From Acidimicrobiaceae bacterium (GTDB lineage: Bacteria; Actinomycetota; Acidimicrobiia; Acidimicrobiales; UBA8190), in the NCBI GenBank assembly GCA_003151955.1, contig PLZB01000035.1:1399-65398 (forward strand): DNA of 64,000 bases, written 5' to 3'. The notes below the pieces were generated by a model. That model was not told where the DNA came from. It saw only the letters and a list, made by a program, of their open reading frames with translations, and did not search any database. Positions within the stretch are counted from its first letter, which is position 1. Every line of letters starts with the position of its first letter. Below, piece after piece: positions 42,150-50,998 of this stretch. Position numbers and translations under genes: made by a program.

Positions 42150-44028
42150 GCCTCCGGGCCCGGAGGAGCTCGGCCACCGACCAGGCCTGGAAGGGACAGC
42201 CGGTCGCGGCGTTGGGCTCGGCCCCGTCGGTCGTCTCCGACACCGACCCCAGGCCCCAGTCCCCGAGGTGGGCCACCAGGCCGTCGAGGAGCCCGGCGGT
42301 GGGGAGCCCGACACGTTGGGCCGCCTCCACGTAGGGGCCGATGAGCCAGGGCCAGACCGTCCCCTGGTGGTAGGCGGCGTCCCGGTCGGCCGGGCCTCCC
42401 CGGTGGAGGGGCCGGTAGGCGGGGTCGGCCGGGTCGAGGGACCGGAGCCCGAGCGGGGTCAGGAGGGGGGCGCAGGCCAGGACCGGGCCCGGGTCCCGGA
42501 CGGGACCGAAGGGGAGGGAGACGGCCAGGAGCTGGTTGGGCCGGAGTGAGGCGTCGTCCCCGGCCGGGCCGTCGACGACGTCGAGGAGGCCGCCCCCGGG
42601 CCGCCGGGGGAACCGCTCGGCGAACGACCCCCGGGCCCGGGCTTCGATCGAGGCCAGGGCCGACCGGTCCCGGCCGAGGCGGCCCAGGAGGTCGCCCACG
42701 GCGGCCAGGCCGTTGATCCAGAGCGCGTTCACCTCGACGGCCTTCCCGGCCCGGGCCGTGATGGGGACTCCGTTCACCCGGGCGTCCATCCAGGTCAGGG
42801 CCCAGCCCGGGGCCCCCTGGGTCAGGAGCCCGTCGGGCTCGACCTTGATCCCGAACCGGGTCCCGGCCACGTGGTGGTCGACGATGTCGACGAGACGGTC
42901 GGCCAGGCCGGCGGCCAGGTCGAGGTCCCCGGTGACCTCGACGTGGCGGTGGACGGCGTGGAGGAACCAGAGGGTCCCGTCGACGGTGTTGTACTCCGTC
43001 CCCCCCACATCGGCGGTGTTGGCCAGCATTCCCTCCGACAGGGACCCGGCCGCCGCCTCGAGGAGGGCCCGACCCTCGTCGAACCGGCCCGTGGCCAGGA
43101 GGAGCCCCTCGTAGCTCGTCATGGTGTCCCGGGACCAGTCCCCGAACCAGGGGTAGCCGGCCACGATCCGGGGCCCGGCCACCACCAGCTGGTCGGCGGC
43201 CAGGATCAGGGCGGCGTCGACCTCGTCGGCGGGCTTAGCCCGGGCCAGCACCTGCCGGACCCGGGTCCGGGCTCCCGCCACCAGGGTCCCGGCCGGGAGC
43301 GGGGGGGTAGCCAGGTCCCCGGCCCAGGCCTCGACCTCCAGGGTCTCCCCCGCCGCCAGGGTGGCCCCGAAGGTTCCGGCGAACCAGAGGTCCTCGGTGT
43401 CGGTCAGGCCCCGCTCGGCCTCCACCCGGTAGCGGACGCCGCGGTACCAGGCCCCTCCGGGGGTGTACCCCGGCCCCCGGACCCGGTAGGCGCCCTCGAA
43501 GACGAAACCGTCGGCCCCGGCCTCGACGACTGGGTCGGGGCCGGCCGTCCGCTGGCCGTGGACGTCCCGCCAGGTGCACAGGGCCTCCACCTCCAGCCGG
43601 ACCGGTCCCGGGGCCCGGACCACCCGGTGGACGACACCCACCGCCGGCCGGCCCGGGGCCATGGCCAGGCTCGACTCGACGGCCACCTCCCCCACCACCC
43701 ACCGCCACATCGGGATGCCCTCGGCCAGCGTGAAGCACTCCAGGAAGCGGTGCCCGGCGGGGTCGACGACCCCCCCGGCCCACTCATGGGTGGCGAGCCG
43801 GACCCGCTCGTTGCCGAGGACCAGGACCGGGTCGAGGGCGGCCAGGCCCAGCTGCCGGCCGATGGGCGGGGTGGTGGCCACCACCAGCAGGCCGTGGTAG
43901 CGGCGGGTCCGGAGCCCGGCCACCGTCCCCATGGCGAAACCCCCCAGGCCGTCGACCATCAGCCACTCCCGGGCCGCCGCCTCTTCCAGGGTCCCGCACG
44001 CCTGCCGCCCGAACCGGATCTCCGTCAT
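42133..44028 (-). CDS. Amylo-alpha-1,6-glucosidase / glycogen debranching family protein (GH133-type)
   Basis: A 631-residue protein. The N-terminal GDE_N beta domain has REWLMVDGLGGFAMGTVAGL and RRYHGLLVVA. The C-terminal (alpha/alpha)6 barrel has VAGYPWFGDWSRDTMTSYEG, GTEYNTVDGTLWFL, EVNALWINGLAAVGDLL and YHQGTVWPWLIGPYVEA. These match archaeal/bacterial glycogen debranching enzymes that remove alpha-1,6 glucose. No signal peptide, so it should act on intracellular glucan. It diverges from the GH63-type glucosidase gene, 63 nt between start codons, suggesting a shared regulatory region for alpha-glucan use. Confidence 0.9.
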   Translation of the reverse strand: MTEIRFGRQACGTLEEAAAREWLMVDGLGGFAMGTVAGLRTRRYHGLLVVATTPPIGRQLGLAALDPVLVLGNERVRLATHEWAGGVVDPAGHRFLECFTLAEGIPMWRWVVGEVAVESSLAMAPGRPAVGVVHRVVRAPGPVRLEVEALCTWRDVHGQRTAGPDPVVEAGADGFVFEGAYRVRGPGYTPGGAWYRGVRYRVEAERGLTDTEDLWFAGTFGATLAAGETLEVEAWAGDLATPPLPAGTLVAGARTRVRQVLARAKPADEVDAALILAADQLVVAGPRIVAGYPWFGDWSRDTMTSYEGLLLATGRFDEGRALLEAAAGSLSEGMLANTADVGGTEYNTVDGTLWFLHAVHRHVEVTGDLDLAAGLADRLVDIVDHHVAGTRFGIKVEPDGLLTQGAPGWALTWMDARVNGVPITARAGKAVEVNALWINGLAAVGDLLGRLGRDRSALASIEARARGSFAERFPRRPGGGLLDVVDGPAGDDASLRPNQLLAVSLPFGPVRDPGPVLACAPLLTPLGLRSLDPADPAYRPLHRGGPADRDAAYHQGTVWPWLIGPYVEAAQRVGLPTAGLLDGLVAHLGDWGLGSVSETTDGAEPNAATGCPFQAWSVAELLRARRLSPAG

Positions 44029-44091
44029 GGCGGGAAAGTCTCGCGAAGAACGGGGTACCGCCGCGGCTGCGACCGGGGCAGACTCTCGGCC

Positions 44092-46797
44092 ATGACTGAC
44101 GCGGAGCGGGCCCGGCTGGCGGAACCAGGAACGGACTGGCGGAGGTGGGGTCCCTACCTGAGCGAGCGGGCCTGGGGGACGGTCCGGGAGGACTACAGCG
44201 CCGGGGGTGAGGCCTGGGACTCCTTCCCCCACGACCACGCCCGGTCCCGGACCTTCCGCTGGAGCGAGGACGGCCTGGGGGGGATCTCCGACGACCAGCA
44301 GCACCTCTGCCTGGCGTTCGCCTTCTGGAACGGGGAGGACCCCATTCTGAAGGAGCGGATCTTCGGCCTGACCGGCAACCAGGGGAACCACGGGGAGGAC
44401 GCCAAGGAGTACTGGTGGTACCTCGACTCCACCCCGACCCACTCCTGGATGCGCTGGCGCTACCTCTACCCCCAGGCCGCCTTCCCCTACCAGGACCTCC
44501 TCGACGAGAACCACCGACGGGGGAAGCTCGACCCCGAGTACGAGCTCCTCGACACCGGCATCCTCGACGAGGACCGCTACTGGGACATCACGGCCGACTA
44601 CGCCAAGGCCGGCCCCGACGACCTCTGCATCCGGCTCACCGTCCGCAACGCCGGTCCCGACGAGGCCACCCTGGAGGTGCTGCCCACCCTCTGGTTCCGC
44701 AACACCTGGTCCTGGGGGATCGACGACACCCGACCGGCCATCGCCGCCACCGACGGCCGGCTGGTGGCCGAGCACCACGCGCTGGGGGAGATGATCCTCA
44801 CCGGCGACGGCAGCCCCGACCTCCTCTTCTGCGATAACGAGACCAACACCCGGCTCCTCTGGGACTCCCCCACCGGTCCGGCCTACCCGAAGGACGGGAT
44901 CAACGACCACGTCGTCTCCGGGACCGACACCGTCAACCCCCTCCACGCCGGCACCAAGGCCGCCTTCCGCTACCGGCTCACCTTGGCCGCCGGGGCCGGG
45001 ACCGAGATCCGGCTCCGCCTCGGCCCCGGCACCGACAAGGCCTCGGCCAACCTCCGGCGGTCCTGGGCCGAGGTCATGGAGACCCGGAAGCAGGAGGCCG
45101 ACGACTTCTACGCCGCCCTCACCCCCGACGACGCCACCGCCGACGAGGCGGAGGTCATGCGCCAGGGCTTCGCCGGGATGCTGTGGGGGAAGCAGTTCTT
45201 CCACTACGACGTGGAGCGCTGGCTCGACGGCGACCCGGCCGGCCCACCCCCTCCCGAGGCCCGCAAGACCGGCCGCAACAGCGCCTGGCGGCACCTGAAC
45301 AACCACGACATCCTCTCCATGCCCGATCCTTGGGAGTACCCCTGGTTCGCGGCCTGGGACCTCGCCTTCCACTGCGTCACCCTGGCCCATGTGGCCCCCG
45401 CCTTCGCCAAGGCCCAGCTCCTCACCCTGTGCCGGGAGTGGTACATGCACCCCAACGGCCAGCTCCCCGCCTACGAGTGGGCCTTCGGCGACGTCAACCC
45501 CCCCGTCCACGCCTGGGCCGCCCTCCGGGTCTTCGAGATCGACGGCTCCACCGACTACGAGTTCCTCCGGCGGATCTTCGGGAAGCTCCTCCTGAACTTC
45601 ACCTGGTGGGTGAACCGGAAGGACGCCGCCGGCAACAACGTCTTCGAGGGCGGGTTCCTGGGTCTCGACAACATCGGCCCCATCGACCGCTCGGCCCAGC
45701 TCCCCGTGGACGGGATCCTGGAACAGGCCGACGGGACGGCCTGGATGGCCATGTACAGCCTCAACCTCCTGGAGGGGGCCCTGGTCCTGGCCCGCCACGA
45801 CCCCGTCTACGAGGACATGGCCGTCAAGTTCTTCGAGCACTTCGCCTACATCGCCCAGGCCCTGTTCGACCAGGGACTCTGGAGCGAGGAGGACGGCTTC
45901 TTCTACGACGTCCTGAAGGAGACGACCGGAACCTCGATCCCCCTGAAGGTCCGCTCCGTCGTCGGCCTCCTCCCCCTCTGCGCCACCGCCACCCTCGACG
46001 CCACCACCATGGAGGGCCTCCCCTGGTTCACCGAGCACTTCGAGTGGTTCGTGACCCACAAGCCGCAGTACGCCGACATGATCGCCCGGCCCCACGACCT
46101 CGGCCCCCACATCGGCCACCTCCTCTCCGTCGTCGACCCCGAGCGGCTCCGCCGGCTCCTCCAGGTCATGCTGGACGAGAAGGAGTTCCTCTCCCCCCAC
46201 GGGCTCCGGGCCCTGTCCCAGGCCCACCGGGACCAGCCCTTCTCCATCGAGCTGGCCGGCATGGTCGACACTGTCGACTACGAGCCGGGCGAGTCCACCT
46301 CGGGGCTCTTCGGGGGGAACTCCAACTGGCGGGGCCCGATCTGGTTCCCGACCAACTACCTCCTCATCGAGTCCCTCCGCCGCTTCCACCACTTCCTCGG
46401 CGACGACTTCACCGTCGAGTGCCCCACCGGCTCGGGAATCCACCTCACCCTGGCCCAGGCCGCCGACGAGCTGACCCGGCGGCTGGTCGCCATCTTCCTC
46501 GACGACCCCGACGGCCGCCGGCCGGTCTTCGGCCCCTACGAGAAATTCCAGACCGATCCCGCCCTCCACGGGATGATCCCCTTCCACGAGTATTTCCACG
46601 GGGACACCGGCCAGGGTCTGGGCGCCTCCCACCAGACGGGATGGACCGGCCTCGTCGCCGACCTCATCGCCCGCCGCCGCCACCAGCCGAGACCGTCGGC
46701 CCACGAGGCCCACCAGGCGGCCGTGGCGGCCGGCACCGCCACCCCACGCCAGGCCCGGGCCACACCGCCGGGCCCGGCCCGACCGACCCCCCCGTGA
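44092..46797 (+). CDS. GH63/MGH1-type glucosidase
   Basis: A 901-residue cytosolic glycosidase. The N-terminal half is beta sandwich (YWWYLDSTPTHSWMRWRYLY, DRYWDITADYAKAG). The catalytic (alpha/alpha)6 barrel has RHLNNHDILSMPDPWEYPWF, LPAYEWAFGDVNPPVHAWA (the usual general-acid region), GGFLGLDNIGPIDRS, and GLFGGNSNWRGPIWFPTNY. Relatives hydrolyse mannosylglycerate, glucosylglycerate or similar. The C-terminal 25 residues (AAGTATPRQARATPPGPARP) form an unconserved tail that lies within the 91-bp direct repeat found again at 61.3 kb. The stop overlaps the GH3 start (GTGA). Confidence 0.85.
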   Translation: MTDAERARLAEPGTDWRRWGPYLSERAWGTVREDYSAGGEAWDSFPHDHARSRTFRWSEDGLGGISDDQQHLCLAFAFWNGEDPILKERIFGLTGNQGNHGEDAKEYWWYLDSTPTHSWMRWRYLYPQAAFPYQDLLDENHRRGKLDPEYELLDTGILDEDRYWDITADYAKAGPDDLCIRLTVRNAGPDEATLEVLPTLWFRNTWSWGIDDTRPAIAATDGRLVAEHHALGEMILTGDGSPDLLFCDNETNTRLLWDSPTGPAYPKDGINDHVVSGTDTVNPLHAGTKAAFRYRLTLAAGAGTEIRLRLGPGTDKASANLRRSWAEVMETRKQEADDFYAALTPDDATADEAEVMRQGFAGMLWGKQFFHYDVERWLDGDPAGPPPPEARKTGRNSAWRHLNNHDILSMPDPWEYPWFAAWDLAFHCVTLAHVAPAFAKAQLLTLCREWYMHPNGQLPAYEWAFGDVNPPVHAWAALRVFEIDGSTDYEFLRRIFGKLLLNFTWWVNRKDAAGNNVFEGGFLGLDNIGPIDRSAQLPVDGILEQADGTAWMAMYSLNLLEGALVLARHDPVYEDMAVKFFEHFAYIAQALFDQGLWSEEDGFFYDVLKETTGTSIPLKVRSVVGLLPLCATATLDATTMEGLPWFTEHFEWFVTHKPQYADMIARPHDLGPHIGHLLSVVDPERLRRLLQVMLDEKEFLSPHGLRALSQAHRDQPFSIELAGMVDTVDYEPGESTSGLFGGNSNWRGPIWFPTNYLLIESLRRFHHFLGDDFTVECPTGSGIHLTLAQAADELTRRLVAIFLDDPDGRRPVFGPYEKFQTDPALHGMIPFHEYFHGDTGQGLGASHQTGWTGLVADLIARRRHQPRPSAHEAHQAAVAAGTATPRQARATPPGPARPTPP

Positions 46798-46802
46798 CCG
46801 AC
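46712..46802 (+). repeat. 91-bp direct repeat, left copy
   Basis: Matches 61300-61390 without gaps at 82 of 91 positions; the longest exact run is GCCGGGCCCGGCCCGACCGA. It covers the last 27 codons of the glucosidase gene, its stop and the first codons of the GH3 gene (GTGACCGAC). Weaker similarity continues about 70 bp further, up to the WxPAE codons of both downstream genes. Confidence 0.85.
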
Positions 46803-49358
46803 ACCCCGGCGACCCCGCCCGCAGCTCTGGGCACCTCGCCCTCCCCCCAATGCACCCAGGGTGGCTGGCGCCCGGCCGAGCCGATCGGGGGGCGCCTGGC
46901 CCGCCTCTCCCTGGAAGAGAAGGTGGCCCTCCTCTCGGGCCAGGACGCCTGGAGCCTCCCCGGGCTGCCGGCCCACGGGATCCCGTCCCTCGTCATGTCC
47001 GACGGCCCCGCCGGCATCCGGGGATCGAGCTTCCAATCGGGCACCGCCCGTTCCTTCCCCTGCGAGACCGCCCTGGCCGCCACCTGGGACCCCGACGTCG
47101 TCGCCGAGATCGGCCGGGCCCTCGGCGCCGAAGCCCGGCGTCTCGGCGTCCACCTCCTCCTCGGCCCGACCGTCAACCTCCATCGCCACCCTCTGGGGGG
47201 GCGGAACTTCGAGTGTTTCTCCGAGGACCCCCTGCTCAGCGCGGCCATGGTCCGCTCCTACGTCGCCGGCGTCGAGTCCACGGGAGTCGCCTGCTGCGTC
47301 AAGCACCTCGTCTGCAACGACTCCGAGGTCGATCGCTTCACCATCAGCGTCGAGATCGACGAGGCCACACTCCGCCAGAGCTATCTCGTCCCCTTCGAAG
47401 CCGCCCTCCAAGCCGGAGCCGCCGCCGTCATGGCCGCCTACAACCGGGTCAACGGAACCCACGCCAGCGAGGACCCCTGGCTCCTCGACGAGGTCCTCCG
47501 CCGGGAGTGGGGATTCGACGGGGTCGTCGTCTCCGACTGGTACGCCACCCACTCCACCGGACCGGCCCTGGTGGCCGGCCTCGACATCGAGATGCCCGGC
47601 CCCACCCACCATCGGGGACCGAAGCTCGTCGATGCCGTCCGTACCGGTGAGATTCCAGAAGACGTCGTCGACCGGGCGGTGGGACGGGTCCTCGACCTGA
47701 TCGACCGCTGCCATGGCCGCGGCCCCGCCGACAGCACCGGCGACGGCGGGGAGGCCCTGGGCCCGGATAGGTCGGTGAGCGCACTGATCCGCAGGGCAGG
47801 AGCACGGGGCATCGTGCTCCTCAAGAACGAGGGGGTCCTCCCCCTGGATTCCGGGCAGCTCCGCCGGGTGGCGCTGATCGGCCCGGGGGCCGCCACCGGG
47901 GAGGTCCAGGGGGGAGGGAGCGCCTTCGTGAACACCGGACCTGAGGCCGGCATCCTCCCGGCCCTCTCCGAGGCCCTCGGGCCGGGTGTCGAGGTCATCG
48001 TGGAGCGGGGCTGCGTGACGGCAGACTGGCCGCGGCCGCTGTCGGCCCCCCTCGTCCGCACCCCCGACGGCCGTCCGGGGATCGCCGTCCGCTATGTGCG
48101 GTCAGCGGAACCGGGGGGACCGCTGCTCCACGAGGAGACGGCCGGCCGGCTCCACCTGGTGTGGATCGGACGCCTGGTCGACCACGTGTCGAACCGGGAC
48201 ATCCTCGTCCAGGCCCGGGCCGTCCTCGAGCCGTCGGAGACCGGCGTGCACCGGCTGGCCGTCTCCGGTTCGGGGAAGGTCCGCCTGTCCATCGATGGCC
48301 GGGTCCTGGTGGAGCGGGCGTGGGACTCGCCTGGGGAGGGCACCTTCTCCCGGGGGGGCGATGCCGCCCCGGTCGAGCTGGATCTCCAGGCCGGCAAGAC
48401 CTACGACCTCGACATCGACTTCAACCCGGTCCCGGGGACGGGTGTGTCCGACCTGACCGTCGCCGTCGTGCTCCCCGATCCGCCTGACCTGATGGATCGT
48501 GCGGTCGGCGCCGCCCGCTCGTCGGACGCCGTCGTCCTCGTGGCCCAGAGCCCCCCGGGATGGGAGAGCGAGGGCCACGACCGGCACGACATGACCCTGC
48601 CCGGCCCCCAGGACGAGCTGATCGAACGGGTGGCGGCCGTGAGCTCCAAGCTGGTGGTGGTGGTAAACACCGGATCCCCGGTGTCCATGCCCTGGGTCGA
48701 CCGGGTGCCGTCGATCCTCCAGCTCTGGTTCCCCGGCGACCAGCTCGGTCCGGCCCTGACCGATGTGCTGACCGGGGCCGTGAACCCCTCGGGACGCCTG
48801 CCCACGACGTTCCCCCGTCGACGGACCGACGTGGCCTCGGACCCCTGGTACCCGGGGGACGAGGGCGTCGTCCGCTACGGGGAGCGCTCGGCCTTCGGCT
48901 ACCGGTCCGAGTCGAGCCGGTCTGCGGCCCTGTTCCCGTTCGGCCACGGCCTGTCGTACTCGACCTTCGCCCTGGGCCGGCCCCAGGTGGCCCTGACCGG
49001 GACGGGGCCCGAGGCCTGCTACGAGGTGACGGTCGCGGTGACGAACGCGGGCGGGCCCCGGGGGACCCACGTCGTCCAGCTCTACATCACCGGGGCCGGC
49101 CCCGACCGTCCCACCCTCGAGCTGAAGGGCTTCGGTCGGATCGAGCTCGATCCCGGCGCATCGGGCGTCGCCTCCATCGTGGTCCCGGTTCGGGACCTCC
49201 GGCGGTGGACCGACCGGGGATGGGTCCTTCCCGACGGACCCATCCCGGTCCTGATCGGCTCGTCGTCGACCGACCTTCCCGTGGAGGTCCTCCTGCCGGC
49301 CCCCGGCGGGGACCTCGATCAGGCGGAGATCGTCGGGAGCCGCAGCACGGAGGGGTGA
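46794..49358 (+). CDS. GH3-family glycosidase with inserted PA14-like and C-terminal Fn3-like domains
   Basis: An 854-residue beta-glycosidase of family GH3. RLSLEEKVALLSGQDAWSLP near residue 35 starts the barrel; CCVKHLVCND is the KH motif; the nucleophile is Asp248 in VVVSDWYATHST. The second domain has GIVLLKNEGVLPL. A PA14-like insert (about 420-560; HRLAVSGSGKVRLSIDGRVLVE) and the Fn3-like end (FPFGHGLSYSTF, LELKGFGRIEL) follow. No signal peptide. The first 30 residues (VTDTPATPPAALGTSPSPQC...) are not GH3-like and resemble the aquaporin N-terminus. The 3' end overlaps the convergent CocE-type gene by 40 nt. Confidence 0.9.
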   Translation: MTDTPATPPAALGTSPSPQCTQGGWRPAEPIGGRLARLSLEEKVALLSGQDAWSLPGLPAHGIPSLVMSDGPAGIRGSSFQSGTARSFPCETALAATWDPDVVAEIGRALGAEARRLGVHLLLGPTVNLHRHPLGGRNFECFSEDPLLSAAMVRSYVAGVESTGVACCVKHLVCNDSEVDRFTISVEIDEATLRQSYLVPFEAALQAGAAAVMAAYNRVNGTHASEDPWLLDEVLRREWGFDGVVVSDWYATHSTGPALVAGLDIEMPGPTHHRGPKLVDAVRTGEIPEDVVDRAVGRVLDLIDRCHGRGPADSTGDGGEALGPDRSVSALIRRAGARGIVLLKNEGVLPLDSGQLRRVALIGPGAATGEVQGGGSAFVNTGPEAGILPALSEALGPGVEVIVERGCVTADWPRPLSAPLVRTPDGRPGIAVRYVRSAEPGGPLLHEETAGRLHLVWIGRLVDHVSNRDILVQARAVLEPSETGVHRLAVSGSGKVRLSIDGRVLVERAWDSPGEGTFSRGGDAAPVELDLQAGKTYDLDIDFNPVPGTGVSDLTVAVVLPDPPDLMDRAVGAARSSDAVVLVAQSPPGWESEGHDRHDMTLPGPQDELIERVAAVSSKLVVVVNTGSPVSMPWVDRVPSILQLWFPGDQLGPALTDVLTGAVNPSGRLPTTFPRRRTDVASDPWYPGDEGVVRYGERSAFGYRSESSRSAALFPFGHGLSYSTFALGRPQVALTGTGPEACYEVTVAVTNAGGPRGTHVVQLYITGAGPDRPTLELKGFGRIELDPGASGVASIVVPVRDLRRWTDRGWVLPDGPIPVLIGSSSTDLPVEVLLPAPGGDLDQAEIVGSRSTEG

Positions 49359-50998
49359 GCGGGCTCGTGGAAGATCAGCTGGTCGGCCACGCGGAGCTCG
49401 ACCGCCGAGGGCAGGTGGTCGCCCGTCCCCAGGTTGGCCGCGTGCATCGGATGGGCGCCACTCGAGACCTGGAGCCGGAGTCGCTCCCCGGCCCGCCATG
49501 TCATCGCCGTCGGCGCCAGGTCGACCACCAGGTGGGCGGTGCCGTCTGGCGCCGCCGCCGTCCCCGGCCTGAGCCTGACGATCCCGTCGGTCACGTTCGT
49601 CGACACTCCCCGGACCGACACCCGGCAGAGCCGGACGAAGAAGTCGGTGTCGGCCAGTGACGACCGGACATGGAGCTCGACCCCGACCCTGCCGATCACC
49701 GTCAGGTCGGACTCGAGCGGCCGGCCGGTGAAGACGACCACGTCCCCCCGGCGCTCCCGAACCCGCTGATCCTTCCTCCCCGCCGCCCTCCCGGCCAAGG
49801 TGTTGCCCCCGCCGGCCGGCGTCGGATCGGCCGGGTCGTACCGGTAGCGATCGGGTTCCGACGCGACGGGCACGGACTCCTCGAGGACGCCCCGGCCATG
49901 GAGGTACCACCGCTGCTCCGTCGCCGGAGGTGGCCACGAGGGGAACGACATCCACCGCTTCGACCCCATCACGTACAACCGCACCGGCCCACCGCCGGCC
50001 CCCACGACACCGTCGGCGCCTCCGGGGGCGTGGCAGGCGAACCAGGTGAAGGCGTCGCCCAGGCCGGCCGCGTAGGCCCCGAGCCTGGTGTGGGTCCAGG
50101 GCCCGACGGTGAGGCGGGCCGGTCGTCCGGCGGCCTGGAGGGCCTCGAAGTCACCGATCTGCTCGACGAGAAAGAGGTCGTACCACCCGGCCAGCAACGT
50201 GGAGGGCGGGGCCGAGGCCCGGCCGGGGCGGAAGTCGATGGGGTCCCACCACGGATCGTCCGGCCGGTCGTGGGCCAGGTAGTCCTGGAGGAAGTCGACC
50301 CTGCGGTCCAGGACCACCCGGTCGGCATCGGCCAGGGGTCGGGTGTCCCAACCCCGCTGGAGACGTCGACGGGACATGAGGCCGGCCGCCAGCTGTCGGA
50401 GGAACGGGAGGTGGTTGTGGGTGGTCTGGTAGGCCCAGGTCAGCATGTTGTCGAGGGCGAAGGTCTCCCCCGGGTAGATCACCGCGTCCCGGAAGGACGC
50501 CGCACTGATCGAGGGGGCCATGGCCCGCAGGTAGGGAGGCGCCTCACCGGCCACAGCCCACTGGACGACCCCGAGGTAGCTGGGCCCGTAGGTGAACACG
50601 GTGCCCCCGAACCAGGGCTGGTCGGCGATCCAGGTAAGGGTGGCCAGCCCGTCGTCCCGCTCGTGGCGGACCGGGTCCCACCTCCCCCCCGAGTCGAAGG
50701 TCCCCCGGCAGCTCTGGATCACCACCTGATATCCCCGCTCGGCGAACACCCGACCCACCGGACGCAGGGCCCGCCGTCCGTATGGCGTCCGGATGAGCAC
50801 CACCGGCGCAGGTCCGTCCCCAGGATCGTCGTCGCCCTCTCCGTCCGCCACTGCCGCGGCGGCCGGTGCCCACCGGTCGGTCCGGAGCACCTCCCCGTCG
50901 GGCATCGTCACGTCCATGTTCTCGACGACCTCCACCCGCCGATTGATCACCGGCGGGAGCCGGGCCGCCACGGCCACCAGCCGGCTGGACATCGTCAT
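49319..50998 (-). CDS. CocE/NonD-family hydrolase
   Basis: A 559-residue hydrolase of the X-Pro dipeptidyl-peptidase/cocaine esterase group. The catalytic domain has VLIRTPYGRRAL, VIQSCRGTFDSGGRWDP and the nucleophile Ser140 in FTYGPSYLGVVQW. LTVGPWTHTRLG holds the expected catalytic His. A C-terminal jelly-roll (VGVELHVRSSLADTDFFVRL, LRLQVSSGAHPMHAANL) completes the family plan. Substrates are esters or amides; in this operon an acyl ester on the imported glycoside is plausible. ATG overlaps the sulfatase stop (ATGA). It is the last gene of the operon. Confidence 0.87.
   Translation of the reverse strand: MTMSSRLVAVAARLPPVINRRVEVVENMDVTMPDGEVLRTDRWAPAAAAVADGEGDDDPGDGPAPVVLIRTPYGRRALRPVGRVFAERGYQVVIQSCRGTFDSGGRWDPVRHERDDGLATLTWIADQPWFGGTVFTYGPSYLGVVQWAVAGEAPPYLRAMAPSISAASFRDAVIYPGETFALDNMLTWAYQTTHNHLPFLRQLAAGLMSRRRLQRGWDTRPLADADRVVLDRRVDFLQDYLAHDRPDDPWWDPIDFRPGRASAPPSTLLAGWYDLFLVEQIGDFEALQAAGRPARLTVGPWTHTRLGAYAAGLGDAFTWFACHAPGGADGVVGAGGGPVRLYVMGSKRWMSFPSWPPPATEQRWYLHGRGVLEESVPVASEPDRYRYDPADPTPAGGGNTLAGRAAGRKDQRVRERRGDVVVFTGRPLESDLTVIGRVGVELHVRSSLADTDFFVRLCRVSVRGVSTNVTDGIVRLRPGTAAAPDGTAHLVVDLAPTAMTWRAGERLRLQVSSGAHPMHAANLGTGDHLPSAVELRVADQLIFHEPAHPSVLRLPTISA

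Noticed and set aside
42133-46713. A 1526-codon open frame on the minus strand
   Set aside because: Only 42133-44028 is coding (debranching-type enzyme). The upstream part is antisense to the GH63-type glucosidase and has no domain.
45183-49358. A 1391-codon plus-strand frame that could read as a fusion with GH3
   Set aside because: The part before 46794 is an out-of-frame shadow of the glucosidase gene (Arg/Pro/His-rich). GH3 starts at GTG 46794.
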